A DNA stretch of 64,000 nt from an uncultured Saprospiraceae bacterium (GCA_937928405.1 CALFWZ010000066.1:186001-250000); one strand, 5' to 3'. Shown: positions 36,615-45,878, counted from the stretch's first letter. Notes: generated from the letters alone by a model not told the origin. Numbers and translations: made by a program.

Positions 36615-36770
36615 TTACTTAGGAATGCAATTGGAGCAGGTACAAGTATTTGACTTTGGGCAAGCACCCGAACACTCTCCCCTCTGAATCATTTCTAGTA
36701 TCCCTTCCGTTAATTTGGTAATCTGTTTCTTGTTGAGTTTTAATTTTTTACTAGATTTTCTTTTTTTCAT
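36615..36770 (-). CDS. divergent lanthipeptide precursor D (51 aa)
   Basis: ATG at 36770-36768, stop TAA at 36617-36615. The protein starts MKKRKSSKKLKLNKKQITKL and ends in GECSGACPKSNTCTCSNC then IPK. The leader keeps the basic K-L-L-NKK-I-KL pattern of class I leaders but has no GG site. The core spacing CPKSNTCTCSNC aligns with CPRTYTCNCSDC of precursor C, so it is a shortened homolog. It starts 17 nt after the stop of the barrel protein gene, the first precursor in the operon. Too short for most gene callers. It needs another protease or remains uncut. Confidence 0.75.
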   Translation of the reverse strand: MKKRKSSKKLKLNKKQITKLTEGILEMIQRGECSGACPKSNTCTCSNCIPK

Positions 36771-36787
36771 AGTTATCGAATTATTTC

Positions 36788-39187
36788 TTAATTATTTCGA
36801 CCTTTTTCATCTTCAATTCCAGTATTGATGTTGTATTCATATTTTTCTTCTAGGCCTCCAAATGACCAATTCAAGGTAAGTCTAATCATAGATGTTTCTT
36901 GTTTGTAGAAACTTACTATATCTAAGTCTTGATAATTAGTATTAGAATTTGATCTGATTTTATCAAAAATATCATTTGCTAATAAAGAAACATTAAGTTT
37001 TTTGAATGATCTAGATACCCCAATATTAAACACAGAATAATCCTCAATTTTCCAAATTCTTCTAAAGACAGGTGTATAATTGTAACTTAGATCTAATTTA
37101 ACATTGAAAGGAAGGGAAAATGAATTTTGATTGTAGAGATATCCTTGATAGCCATTGGTATTGGTAGTATTCATATCATCTCGTAAATCATTTATTCGAT
37201 TATAAAAATAACCTCCACTTAGGTTGAAATACCACCATTTGGTAAGTGGTTTAAATATCGATAGATTAACCCCAACATATTTTGAATTACCTATATTCTC
37301 CTCAGAATTTGTAATAATGTTAGTGCTATTGTCTTGCGTTGGAATTTGCTGCATGTAATCAGCAGATCTACTTGCATATAGTCCAGCATAAAACCAATGG
37401 TTGTTCGTAAAACCGAGCTCTACCGTTTGAGAAATTTGAGGCCTGAGGGTAGGATTACCTCTATACTCTGAAAAATCATCTATTACGAATACAAATGTGT
37501 TTAGATTCCTATAATCAGGTCTAAATATAGCTCGACTATAATTAAGAGATAAACTGTATTTTCCTATTTTTCGTTGGATAGAAAAACTTGGGAAGAATTC
37601 AAAAATAGAGTTACTTAAAATCTCTTGGCTATCAAAATTTAATCCTTCAGATTTACTAGCCTCAACTCTGATGCCACCAGTAAAATTATAATCTTTAATC
37701 GCTTTTTTCCACTCAAAATAGCCTGCATAAATACGTTCATTGTATTTAAAATTATTACTTCTAAGTTCATCTTTAACAATGATATTATTCTCCTCTTTAA
37801 AAAATTCAAATATACTGGTGTTATTAATGTTACTAAATTTAGTTCCAAGGCTCAATTGTCCTATTCGGCTATTCTTGTTTAAATCTAAAGAAACTGCTGT
37901 TATCCTGTTATCAGCAGTATTTTTTTGAATTCTAAAAAAATCAGAAGAATTGGAAAATACACTCAATAAATCGGTGTTCGACGATTGGTCGAATTTAGCA
38001 AAATCAACATTAATTTTTATCGTGGTTGAATTAGTATCAAGCGTATAAGTATAGTTTGCATTTGCAATAAAATTGCCTGAATCACCTGCTCCATCACTTG
38101 CCAGATCAGTTTTATTTGAGTCTATATTTGAATTTACTAATGTTTTACTCCTACCATTACCTTCACGATTTGAAAGCAAACTATTTGCAGAAAAATTTAA
38201 TTCACTTTTATTAGAAAAGCTTAGTGTTCCAAAAAATGAAAGAGCATTTGAAAGCGCCTTGGTGGTATCTATGCCCTCCTGTTCAAAAGTCGCATTATTT
38301 GAATTTCTTGTAAAAGCACTTTTAGTTAAATACTTTTGCTGATTAAAATTATACCTAGCTCCTAATAATAATTTTTCAGAAAACCTTTGTAAATAACTTA
38401 AGTTTGTATTAGTTCTAAAAAAGGTAGCTTTTGTTAGATTTTGATTAATAGATAATTTTTTAAAAATCCTACCTTTACCTTTTTTTGTAATTATGTTTAT
38501 TATTCCTGAATTAGTTGAAGCATCATAGGATGCACCTGGAGTAGCAATTAATTCTATATTTTCTACGTCATCTCCATTTATCGAACTTAAATACTGACTA
38601 AGTTCATCACCTGATAAGTAGGTATCTTTACCATCAACAAGAATTCTTACGCCCCTTTTCCCAAGATACATGATACTTCCACTCGTAATGTCTTCTGCTA
38701 CTCCAGGGGTATTTTTGAGTATTTCAAAAGCATTAGAAGAACTTGTCAAGGGGCTAGTTCTAACTTCAACAACCACCTTATTCCCCTCTACCCTAATGAA
38801 TGGTTTATAATCTGTAACTATAATTTCACCCAATTTATTTGTTGAAGGATTCAAATAGATAACATTTAAAAAGAAAGTATCTTTCATATTATAAATTACA
38901 TCTGCCTCGTAATCTTCATAACCTAGATAGTTGATACTTATTTGGTAAGTATTATTCTTTTCAAGATTTCCAGCATTAATGCTGAAACCTCCTTCTTCGT
39001 TGCTATAAACAAATTGGAGTATAGAATCTTGCTGCTTTAATGCAATGGTAGCATAAGGCATATGCTCGTTAGACAGAGAATCTTTCAACTGCCCAATAAA
39101 GACTACCTGGCCTGACATACTAAAGATAGTTGACATGCAAAATATAAGTAAAAAAAGATATTTAAAACTCAGCATGTTTGCTTTCAA
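36788..39187 (-). CDS. outer-membrane beta-barrel protein (OMP_b-brl_3/TonB-receptor-like) of the lanthipeptide operon
   Basis: 799 residues. Signal peptide (YLFLLIFCMSTIFSMSGQ), then a carboxypeptidase-like regulatory domain (GQLKDSLSNEHMPYATIAL, about 27-110), a plug-like domain (GKRGVRILVDGKDTYLSGDE, VENIELIATPGASYDAS, near 175-225) and a large barrel (GGIRVEASKSEG, SLNYSRAIFRPDYRNLN). It is the first gene of the operon, 17 nt before precursor D. In other Bacteroidota such proteins take up or bind external ligands. Here it may carry the peptide across the outer membrane, sense it, or serve in self-protection; none is proven. Confidence 0.85.
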   Translation of the reverse strand: MKANMLSFKYLFLLIFCMSTIFSMSGQVVFIGQLKDSLSNEHMPYATIALKQQDSILQFVYSNEEGGFSINAGNLEKNNTYQISINYLGYEDYEADVIYNMKDTFFLNVIYLNPSTNKLGEIIVTDYKPFIRVEGNKVVVEVRTSPLTSSSNAFEILKNTPGVAEDITSGSIMYLGKRGVRILVDGKDTYLSGDELSQYLSSINGDDVENIELIATPGASYDASTNSGIINIITKKGKGRIFKKLSINQNLTKATFFRTNTNLSYLQRFSEKLLLGARYNFNQQKYLTKSAFTRNSNNATFEQEGIDTTKALSNALSFFGTLSFSNKSELNFSANSLLSNREGNGRSKTLVNSNIDSNKTDLASDGAGDSGNFIANANYTYTLDTNSTTIKINVDFAKFDQSSNTDLLSVFSNSSDFFRIQKNTADNRITAVSLDLNKNSRIGQLSLGTKFSNINNTSIFEFFKEENNIIVKDELRSNNFKYNERIYAGYFEWKKAIKDYNFTGGIRVEASKSEGLNFDSQEILSNSIFEFFPSFSIQRKIGKYSLSLNYSRAIFRPDYRNLNTFVFVIDDFSEYRGNPTLRPQISQTVELGFTNNHWFYAGLYASRSADYMQQIPTQDNSTNIITNSEENIGNSKYVGVNLSIFKPLTKWWYFNLSGGYFYNRINDLRDDMNTTNTNGYQGYLYNQNSFSLPFNVKLDLSYNYTPVFRRIWKIEDYSVFNIGVSRSFKKLNVSLLANDIFDKIRSNSNTNYQDLDIVSFYKQETSMIRLTLNWSFGGLEEKYEYNINTGIEDEKGRNN

Positions 39188-39703
39188 TAATTAAGAAAAT
39201 TAACGGGAATCATTCCCAAATTCAATTTATCACCAATCTAAAAGTAAGAGATACAGGTCTCAGGTAAACTAACTTTTCCATATTTTCAAAATACCGAAAC
39301 TGGAAGATGATTTGAATCTTAGATTTATAATTCGCTTTATTCCGGACGCTATCGCACTAAAAAATATTAAAAAATTTACTATTTCTAACCTGCTGACTAC
39401 CATGTTTTTAATAAAAAAAATATTTACACGGAATGAATTACCTCCACCCAAGGGTACGGGTTATAGCCACGCTTCAACTCATATGTATTGCTACGTGCAA
39501 AATTAACATTACCTGTAAAAAATATCTATACCTAGCTAAACATACAAAATGATATAGCAATAGATTTTTATTATGAATCTTTCAATAAATAGAGATTTTC
39601 CATTTTACAACACTAAACTTTTCCGCCCAATCGTGTACACCTGAAACAGCGTCTCGGAGAATTATTATTGATTAAAATCGTATAGTTTTACTTCTGGATT
39701 AAA

Positions 39704-39787
39704 TTAAATACCAACTGTTTTATTTTTTTTTGATCTTCTTCTTATCTTACTTTTTTGTATATTTATGCCTAAAGGAGTATTTTTCAT
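39704..39787 (-). CDS. possible 27-aa basic peptide ORF
   Basis: ATG at 39787, stop at 39704. It starts 4 nt after the stop of the 59-aa ORF and encodes MKNTPLGINIQKSKIRRRSK then KNKTVGI, strongly basic. The close spacing suggests coupling, but the size is within chance expectation. Confidence 0.25.
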   Translation of the reverse strand: MKNTPLGINIQKSKIRRRSKKNKTVGI

Positions 39788-39791
39788 AATT

Positions 39792-39971
39792 TTAATTTCT
39801 GGTCAAATTAAAAAGAATACGCTCTTTTATATATTCACTTATTATTGACGACAAATCCAACGGCACCTCCAATGATGTTAGTGTCAAATCATGGCAAGGA
39901 AATTCTCGCTCTTGCACATTTTGCATAAATAAAGTAGTAGGTATTTCATTCTGTGGCGTGACATATTTCAT
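39792..39971 (-). CDS. possible 59-aa protein upstream of the lanthipeptide operon
   Basis: ATG at 39971, stop at 39792. The protein starts MKYVTPQNEIPTTLFMQNVQ and ends in an amphipathic helix (SSIISEYIKERILFNL). It has a balanced amino-acid make-up, unusual for a chance ORF in AT-rich DNA. No signal peptide or known motif. It faces the lanthipeptide operon on the same strand, about 600 nt upstream of its first gene. Confidence 0.35.
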   Translation of the reverse strand: MKYVTPQNEIPTTLFMQNVQEREFPCHDLTLTSLEVPLDLSSIISEYIKERILFNLTRN

Positions 39972-40154
39972 TGGTTTTTAATAAAAAAAGTAATCTCATT
40001 TTAATGCATGATAGATATTTATACATTATCAAACACTAAAAAATCCTCAAACTACGAATCTCAATTTCATCAAAGAGAAATGATTTTCTTTGGTACTCCA
40101 ACTAAATTAGTTTAGCTAAAGTTCGAAACCTGAAGTGGCTTATTACTGACAATC

Positions 40155-40292
40155 TCAAATTGCCATATCATCTGTAATAATAATGTGCTCTTGATAAGTA
40201 TTATCTACTTGATTGAAATTATTAGGATCAAAATCAGAAGCTGATAAAATAATTCCATAATTTAACAGTAAATTTATAATTAATGCAATCAT
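40155..40292 (-). CDS. possible 45-aa small secreted or membrane peptide
   Basis: ATG at 40292, stop TGA at 40155. It begins MIALIINLLLNYGIILSASD, a hydrophobic stretch like a short signal or membrane helix, followed by an acidic tail (FDPNNFNQVDNTYQEH, TDDMAI). Only length and composition support it. Confidence 0.3.
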   Translation of the reverse strand: MIALIINLLLNYGIILSASDFDPNNFNQVDNTYQEHIIITDDMAI

Positions 40293-40498
40293 ATTGTTTT
40301 ATATTTGCTAATAAACCTGAAGTACATTTAATATGCTTCCAAAATTAAATACCAACACAATACTAAAACAAGCAACTAACCACGAAAAACGACGTTAACG
40401 AAAGGATATAATAACCGCAACAAAAAACATAAATCACTGAAAATCAATATTTTATAATATAATTCAAACAGCATTTTACCTCAAAAAAAGACCATTCT

Positions 40499-41995
40499 AT
40501 GAATTTCATTCAAGAGATAGTCCTTCTACTAAATAACTTCCAGCCAAAAAGAATTGAAATCATTGGCAACAATGTAAATTCTGATACTAAAATCAATTTG
40601 TTTTTTCAATATGTAAAGGCAGGAAAAATAAAAACCGATGAAGATGCGATTGCTCACCTTTATGGTAAAGACGGAAACATTAAAAATTATAACAAGTTAA
40701 AAGCTAGACTAAAAGAAAAGCTTATTAACGCCACTTTTTTTTTAGAAACGAATCTTTCCGACTATACCGATATTCAAAGGGCTTACTATCGTTGTCATAA
40801 AAACTGGGCTTCTTCAAGAATTCTTTTTGGACGAAGTGCCAAGGAAAGTGGTGTTATTTTGGCAGAAAAAACCATCAAGCAATCCATAAAATTTGAATTT
40901 ACAGAAATCATTGTCAACCTAAGTAGAATGCTTCGGCTTCATTTCTCTACGGTCGAGGGAAATAAAAAAAAATTCAACAAATATAATAGCATCCTCAACA
41001 AATATTTACCGGTACTACAAGCGGAAATAAAAGCAGAAGAATATTATGAAAACCTTTTAATACATTTTGCCAATTCAAAAGCTACAAAATCCAGTTTAGT
41101 ATTAAATGCGGAAACGTATAGTCGAGACCTTGTTCAATATACTAATGTAAAAACATATAATTTCCTATTCTATTCTTATACAGTCTATGTACTTCGATAC
41201 GAGTTAGCGAATGATCACTTAGGTGTAATTGAAGAATGTTCCAATGCTTTAGCGGAATTGAAAGCAAAACCTTTCTTACTAAGAAATCAGTTATTTGGTT
41301 TTTTAATTCGTCAATTTTCTTGCTACACAAAATTAGGGGAGTATGATAAGGCAAAAACTGTGAGTGATGAATGTGAGAAGATGCTAGTAGAAGGAACCGT
41401 AAATTGGTTTAAGTTTCATCAACTCCATTTTCGTTTATTAACTCATACAAATAACTATCATTTAATTGCTCAAAACATTCATCAAGTAGTCTCCCATCCA
41501 AATCTAAAATTCCAGAGCGCCAATACGAAAGAAACCTGGAAGATTATTCAAGCCTACACAATCTTCTTATTTGAAATAAAGAAAATTGAAAAACTAAATG
41601 AAAAATTGACCTTCAAAGTTGGTCGCTACCTCAATGAATTGCCGAAGTTTTCAAAAGATAAAAGAGGAGCCAATATTCATATTCTAATAACTCAAATACT
41701 GATTGCCCTGGCTAGGAAGAAACATGATTTCATCATTGACAAAACAGAAGCACTAAGCAGATATTCTTCTCGTTATCTAAAAAAGGATGAAACTTATCGG
41801 AGCAACTGCTTCATTCATATCCTTATAAATTTACCAAGAGGAAATTTTCACAAGGACAGCTTTCTACATTATTCTAAAAAGCATATCAAGAAATTAAAAG
41901 ATGCTCCCCTAAATTCAGCTAAGCAAAGTTCTGAATTTGAATTCATACCATATGAGGTACTTTTGGACTATGTGATAGGGTTATGTAAGACATGA
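40499..41995 (+). CDS. hypothetical helical (TPR-like) cytoplasmic protein
   Basis: 498 residues, no signal peptide. A roughly 90-residue N-terminal region (INLFFQYVKAGKIKTDEDA, LYGKDGNIKNYNKLKARL, NATFFLETNL) is followed by a long array of helical hairpins of TPR character. The overall plan, and the pattern of the N-terminal region, recall the 473-aa protein at 53202-54623; both flank the TPR/CHAT/nucleoside-phosphorylase set. No catalytic motif. Function unknown; a scaffold or sensor role would fit. Confidence 0.75.
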   Translation: MNFIQEIVLLLNNFQPKRIEIIGNNVNSDTKINLFFQYVKAGKIKTDEDAIAHLYGKDGNIKNYNKLKARLKEKLINATFFLETNLSDYTDIQRAYYRCHKNWASSRILFGRSAKESGVILAEKTIKQSIKFEFTEIIVNLSRMLRLHFSTVEGNKKKFNKYNSILNKYLPVLQAEIKAEEYYENLLIHFANSKATKSSLVLNAETYSRDLVQYTNVKTYNFLFYSYTVYVLRYELANDHLGVIEECSNALAELKAKPFLLRNQLFGFLIRQFSCYTKLGEYDKAKTVSDECEKMLVEGTVNWFKFHQLHFRLLTHTNNYHLIAQNIHQVVSHPNLKFQSANTKETWKIIQAYTIFLFEIKKIEKLNEKLTFKVGRYLNELPKFSKDKRGANIHILITQILIALARKKHDFIIDKTEALSRYSSRYLKKDETYRSNCFIHILINLPRGNFHKDSFLHYSKKHIKKLKDAPLNSAKQSSEFEFIPYEVLLDYVIGLCKT

Positions 41996-42269
41996 AAATA
42001 AAAATATCAAGGAAGTTTTTTTAAGGTAACAATTTCCATCTAATACATCTTTTAAACAAGAGTGACAAAGAATCGAGATTCCAAAGCATACAACTCTTTT
42101 ATCGTTATTTAAATACTGGGCTCATTCTATTCCGAATAATCTAATTATTGACAGCTTCTTCTTTTCGATTGTAGGTAAATAGCAAAGTTTGAGCTTAATA
42201 CAGAGGCTGGATGTTAACGCAAATAATTATACATTAAAGTATCATATTCTACCAAAGTCTACTGGCAAA

Positions 42270-42305
42270 TAAAAAACGAGTCATGAAACCTAATTCATAA
42301 CTCGT
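42270..42305 (-). terminator. minus-strand terminator-like hairpin without an assigned gene
   Basis: On the minus strand ACGAGT-ATGAA pairs with TTCAT-ACTCGT and is followed by TTTTTTATTT. No minus-strand gene lies upstream of it (to the right), so it may end an unseen antisense or small RNA, or be a chance hairpin. The rest of 41996-42449 shows no gene. Confidence 0.45.
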
Positions 42306-42449
42306 AAAGATAACTAATATATCTCTTTTCTCCGGAAATCAAAACATCACACCTTCTTTAAAATAGTAATCAATAGCCCTAATCATAAATTTTATGATAG
42401 CTTATTATTATCTTCATACTTTTTATAATCACCTACCAAAAAACTGAAG

Positions 42450-43367
42450 ATGTCTATTCGGAAAAAAAATCAATATATTGTGCAATTGGGATTAACTCTT
42501 CTTAAAGAAAGTCCTACGCATTACACACAACTTGAAGTACTTAAAAAGATTCGAGCTATCGATATCGAAATTTCGGAATCTACTTTGAGCAACATAAAAA
42601 CAGGAAAAAAGAGTGTCGGGAGTGAAACACTCCAAAAAGTAGCAGATAATATTAAAACAATTATTGAGGCAGAATTAGGTAAGGTCTTTGATCCTAAGAC
42701 AAGAGCTTTTGAGCCCATAGGAGAAACTTCATGGAAGTCGAGTGTTATACCAATAAAAGAGGCTGAAATAGAAAATAAGAATCCCGATTTCATTAATTTA
42801 GGAAGGTTTCCCAGAAATGAAAAAGTAGCTTTGTACCAATTAGCTCAAAAACAAATTATTGAATTGGGAATACGGTTACGTACCTTTACAAATTATTTCA
42901 TTGATGAAAGTGACGCTAATTTTAAAAAACCGATTTTAGATAAACTAGACGACGGAGTTCATTTTCATTGCTATGTATTAAAAGATAATGGGAGATTTGC
43001 ACAACCCTATTTTAAAGATCGTGATATTGTTCAAAAAGGAGAGATAAATGCCTTTCTTGAAATGCCTTTAATTAAGAAGGAGATAGTTCAAATTTTTAAA
43101 GAACTTAATAAGCAGAGTAGTAAAGGAAAAATGCATCTGCACACTTATGACTGTTTTCCCTATTTCCATGGAACAGTAATAGATGGCGCGAGCGTATTCG
43201 GAAAAATCTGCATTACGCAATATTTGTATGGAATTAGTAGAGCAAACTCACCAAGATTTCAAGTAGATAAGAAACATAATTTAGAGGTTTATACTGCCTA
43301 TTGGGATTCTATTAATGCCATTATCTCCAACTCGAATGAAATTGATTTGGAAACGTTTAGTGAGTAG
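42450..43367 (+). CDS. HTH regulator with C-terminal PLD-like/DUF5919-like sensor domain
   Basis: 305 residues. The first 70 residues resemble a DNA-binding helix-turn-helix (LEVLKKIRAIDIEISESTLS, NIKTGKKSVGSETLQKVADN). The C-terminal 190 residues have RLRTFTNYF, DGVHFHCYVLKDNGRF, MHLHTYDCFPYFHGTVIDGA and ITQYLYGISRANSP. This pattern recalls phospholipase-D-like sensor domains found in prokaryotic conflict proteins, where the His-Asp residues are kept without clear enzyme activity. It is the first gene of the plus-strand TPR/CHAT set (26 nt before the next gene) and is the likely regulator or trigger sensor of that set. Confidence 0.65.
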   Translation: MSIRKKNQYIVQLGLTLLKESPTHYTQLEVLKKIRAIDIEISESTLSNIKTGKKSVGSETLQKVADNIKTIIEAELGKVFDPKTRAFEPIGETSWKSSVIPIKEAEIENKNPDFINLGRFPRNEKVALYQLAQKQIIELGIRLRTFTNYFIDESDANFKKPILDKLDDGVHFHCYVLKDNGRFAQPYFKDRDIVQKGEINAFLEMPLIKKEIVQIFKELNKQSSKGKMHLHTYDCFPYFHGTVIDGASVFGKICITQYLYGISRANSPRFQVDKKHNLEVYTAYWDSINAIISNSNEIDLETFSE

Positions 43368-43393
43368 TAATAATAATAAATAATTTTGAACCT

Positions 43394-44719
43394 ATGCTTC
43401 AACACTTTCTAAAAAAATGGAAAGATAAATATTGGTATAAAAAACTAAGAGCGGCTTATTCTCATTTCGAATCAAACCCAGAGAAAGCCTACCAAATAGC
43501 GTTAAACATTCTTACTAAGTCTTCCCCAGACTCCAAATTGGAAGCAGATTGTTATGAATTCATTTCAGAATATTGGCGATTACAAAATAATTTTAAAAAA
43601 GCAGAATTTTATTTAGTAAAAGCAATTGATATTTATGCGCTTTATCCTAATAAATATGATTTGTATATGCTAAAAATGCAACTCGGCTACGTTTATGATA
43701 GCTTTCATTTTTATGAAAAAGCGTTATCAGTTTATGAAGAATCGATAACATTAGCTAAAAAAGAGGATGATAAAAGAAATCTTTTAAGCATAATGATCTT
43801 GAAAGCAGATGTATTGGTTGAATTAAGGGATTTTAAAGAGGCCAAAAAGTTATGGAAGCATATTATTTCTCTCCAAAAAAAGAATGGATACAAAGAGGAG
43901 TTCTCTATCTCTTATGGAAAGCTAGGCGACTTTTATAATGAATTCCGTGATTTTGAAAAAGCCGAAAAGGCTTATCTTCAGGCTTTAGATTATTTGAAAT
44001 TTTCGTATGATCCTACGTTAACAGAAGCGAATATTTACGTAAGTTTAATCGAAATTTATAGAACGAAGGTTTCGGAGGGGCAAGTGAAATCTCCAAACGA
44101 AAAGCTTGAGAATTGTATTGCAACAATCCACGAAAATGACGTATTACGGAATAATCTGAATATTCGTTTTATGCTTTTACAGTACTATATTGATAAAAAG
44201 GAATACGATTATGCAAAACGTTTTATGTACGAATTGGAACAGGATTACCTAGCGCATCAGCAGTATAAAATACTTGAGTACTTTTATCCGGCAACGATTC
44301 GACTTTTTCAAGAAACTAATGATTTTAAAGGAGGGGAAGCATTTTTCAAAAAAGGTATACGATTATTAGAGCGTACCAATTTATGGGCAATGTTATGGTT
44401 GGTTTATGATTTATATGGTACTTTTTTAAAACACTTTGGAAAATCAGAAGAAGCACTTCAATATTTCTTTAAAGCTACAAATGCATTAGAAGCTTATCGA
44501 TTAACTATACCTGATAGTTACGATCGAATCACCTTTTTCGATGATAAAGTACAATACTTAACTCATTATACTTACATTTCTTTGAAGGATAAAAACTTTA
44601 CACTAGCCCTAACCTTTTTAGAAAAGAGTAAAGGGAAAACATTAATAGATTTATTAAGTCAGGAACAGAAGGTGAATATTTTGAGATTTGAAGAAATTCA
44701 AAGTCACTTAATTGGATAA
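43394..44719 (+). CDS. TPR protein ending exactly before a CHAT domain
   Basis: 441 residues made of tetratricopeptide repeats (e.g. QLGYVYDSFHFYEKALSVYE, KLGDFYNEFRDFEKAEKAYL, YGTFLKHFGKSEEALQYFFK). Its end, ALTFLEKSKGKTLIDLLSQE then FEEIQSHLIG, is the linker helix that in TPR-CHAT fusions leads straight into the CHAT domain. The CHAT domain instead begins as a separate ORF 55 nt downstream in another frame. It is therefore either a split TPR-CHAT gene or a true two-subunit version. No signal peptide, so cytoplasmic. Confidence 0.85.
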   Translation: MLQHFLKKWKDKYWYKKLRAAYSHFESNPEKAYQIALNILTKSSPDSKLEADCYEFISEYWRLQNNFKKAEFYLVKAIDIYALYPNKYDLYMLKMQLGYVYDSFHFYEKALSVYEESITLAKKEDDKRNLLSIMILKADVLVELRDFKEAKKLWKHIISLQKKNGYKEEFSISYGKLGDFYNEFRDFEKAEKAYLQALDYLKFSYDPTLTEANIYVSLIEIYRTKVSEGQVKSPNEKLENCIATIHENDVLRNNLNIRFMLLQYYIDKKEYDYAKRFMYELEQDYLAHQQYKILEYFYPATIRLFQETNDFKGGEAFFKKGIRLLERTNLWAMLWLVYDLYGTFLKHFGKSEEALQYFFKATNALEAYRLTIPDSYDRITFFDDKVQYLTHYTYISLKDKNFTLALTFLEKSKGKTLIDLLSQEQKVNILRFEEIQSHLIG

Positions 44720-44774
44720 AGAACAATTTAGATTTAGTGACCATTATTTGGCTTCCAACTAAAAGAAAATAATC

Positions 44775-45878
44775 ATGTTAAAAAAAGTACTTCTTGAATT
44801 TTTTGTAACCGATAACGAAATATTCACTTTTATCGTTCGTCCAAAACTACCAGAATTAGAGATGAATGACGAAGAACCAATTGTTGTCAGAGCAGCTTTG
44901 GGAAGTGAAGATATACAACAAGCTATAAGAGAAATAAAAGAAGATTTTAAAAGTATCAAAACTAACAATATTGAGATCACTGATTGTGATTTGACCAATT
45001 TTTATAATATTGGCGAACAAATCTTTACAGAAGAATTGATGGCTTATATTGAAGCATTTGACGCTATTTATTTTGTGCCTTTTGGAAGTTTGCATTATTT
45101 GCCTTTACATGCCATGAAGTTTAAAGGGAAACATCTAATTGATTTATTTCAAATAGCTTATTTACCAAGTGCTTCAGTGTTAGAATATATACAGCACTCT
45201 GAAGTATGTAATATTGAAAAAAGTATATTATTAGGTGGCGTAGACAGTACTAGTGAAACTCCCAATTTCATATGGGAATCAGATCAAATTGATCAATTGC
45301 CTTTTTGGGAGGGACAAAATAAAATCTATTTAAAAGGTCAAACTTGTACAAAGGAAAATTTTGTAGCGCATTGTCAGGAAAAAAAATATATTCACCTTTC
45401 TTCACATGGTCATTTTTCAGAAAAAGATCCGTTAAATTCTGGTCTTATCTTGGCAGGCGATTTTAGTGACTCGTTTGTAGATGGTTTCGACTTACTCGAT
45501 GATGACTATCAGTTTTTACTGACTGCCCGAAGTATTTTTGAAGAAGTTCAACTTAAAACCGATTTATTTGTACTGAGTGCTTGTGTAACAGGAGATAGTG
45601 AATATAAAGCAGGAGATGAACTCATTGGATTAACTAGGGCCTTAATGTATGCAGGAGCTAAGTCTATGATCGTTACATTATTTCCAACTATTAAAAATGT
45701 CACATCTAGTAGGAGGTATCCGGAATTGCAGTTTGCCCGATTTTATGAATTATTAATTGAAAAAGAATTATCGAAAGGTGCTGCTTTTCAAAAATATATT
45801 CAAACGATTAAAAATCATTCTTCGTACAATCATCCCTATTATTGGATGCCATTCATCTTAGTAGGAAACTTGAACTGA
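44775..45878 (+). CDS. stand-alone CHAT caspase-like protease
   Basis: 367 residues forming a complete CHAT domain. It begins with the first strand of the domain (KVLLEFFVTDNEIFTFIVRP). The conserved YFVPFGSLHYLPLHAM segment, the catalytic His211 (YIHLSSHGHF) and Cys270 (LFVLSACVTGD) are intact, and the end (HPYYWMPFILVGN) is canonical. CHAT proteases cleave partner proteins once released by TPR-type regulators, as in TPR-CHAT of type III-E CRISPR systems and HetF-type proteins. The upstream TPR protein ends where this one starts, so the two should assemble as one machine. Confidence 0.87.
   Translation: MLKKVLLEFFVTDNEIFTFIVRPKLPELEMNDEEPIVVRAALGSEDIQQAIREIKEDFKSIKTNNIEITDCDLTNFYNIGEQIFTEELMAYIEAFDAIYFVPFGSLHYLPLHAMKFKGKHLIDLFQIAYLPSASVLEYIQHSEVCNIEKSILLGGVDSTSETPNFIWESDQIDQLPFWEGQNKIYLKGQTCTKENFVAHCQEKKYIHLSSHGHFSEKDPLNSGLILAGDFSDSFVDGFDLLDDDYQFLLTARSIFEEVQLKTDLFVLSACVTGDSEYKAGDELIGLTRALMYAGAKSMIVTLFPTIKNVTSSRRYPELQFARFYELLIEKELSKGAAFQKYIQTIKNHSSYNHPYYWMPFILVGNLN

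Larger units (their letters stand above)
39188..40498. other. 1.3-kb AT-rich stretch with no clear gene; possible small ORFs
   Basis: This interval separates the lanthipeptide operon (-) from the 498-aa gene (+) and should hold both promoters. I see no conserved long gene. Three short minus-strand ORFs (40155-40292, 39792-39971, 39704-39787) read like possible small proteins and are listed separately. A plus-strand ORF at 39312-39506 has no family features. Confidence 0.5.

Noticed and set aside
39312-39506. 64-aa plus-strand ORF whose end (GTGYSHASTHMYCYVQN) looks like a lanthipeptide core
   Set aside because: Leader part has no class I leader pattern, strand is opposite to the operon, and only one Cys is present.
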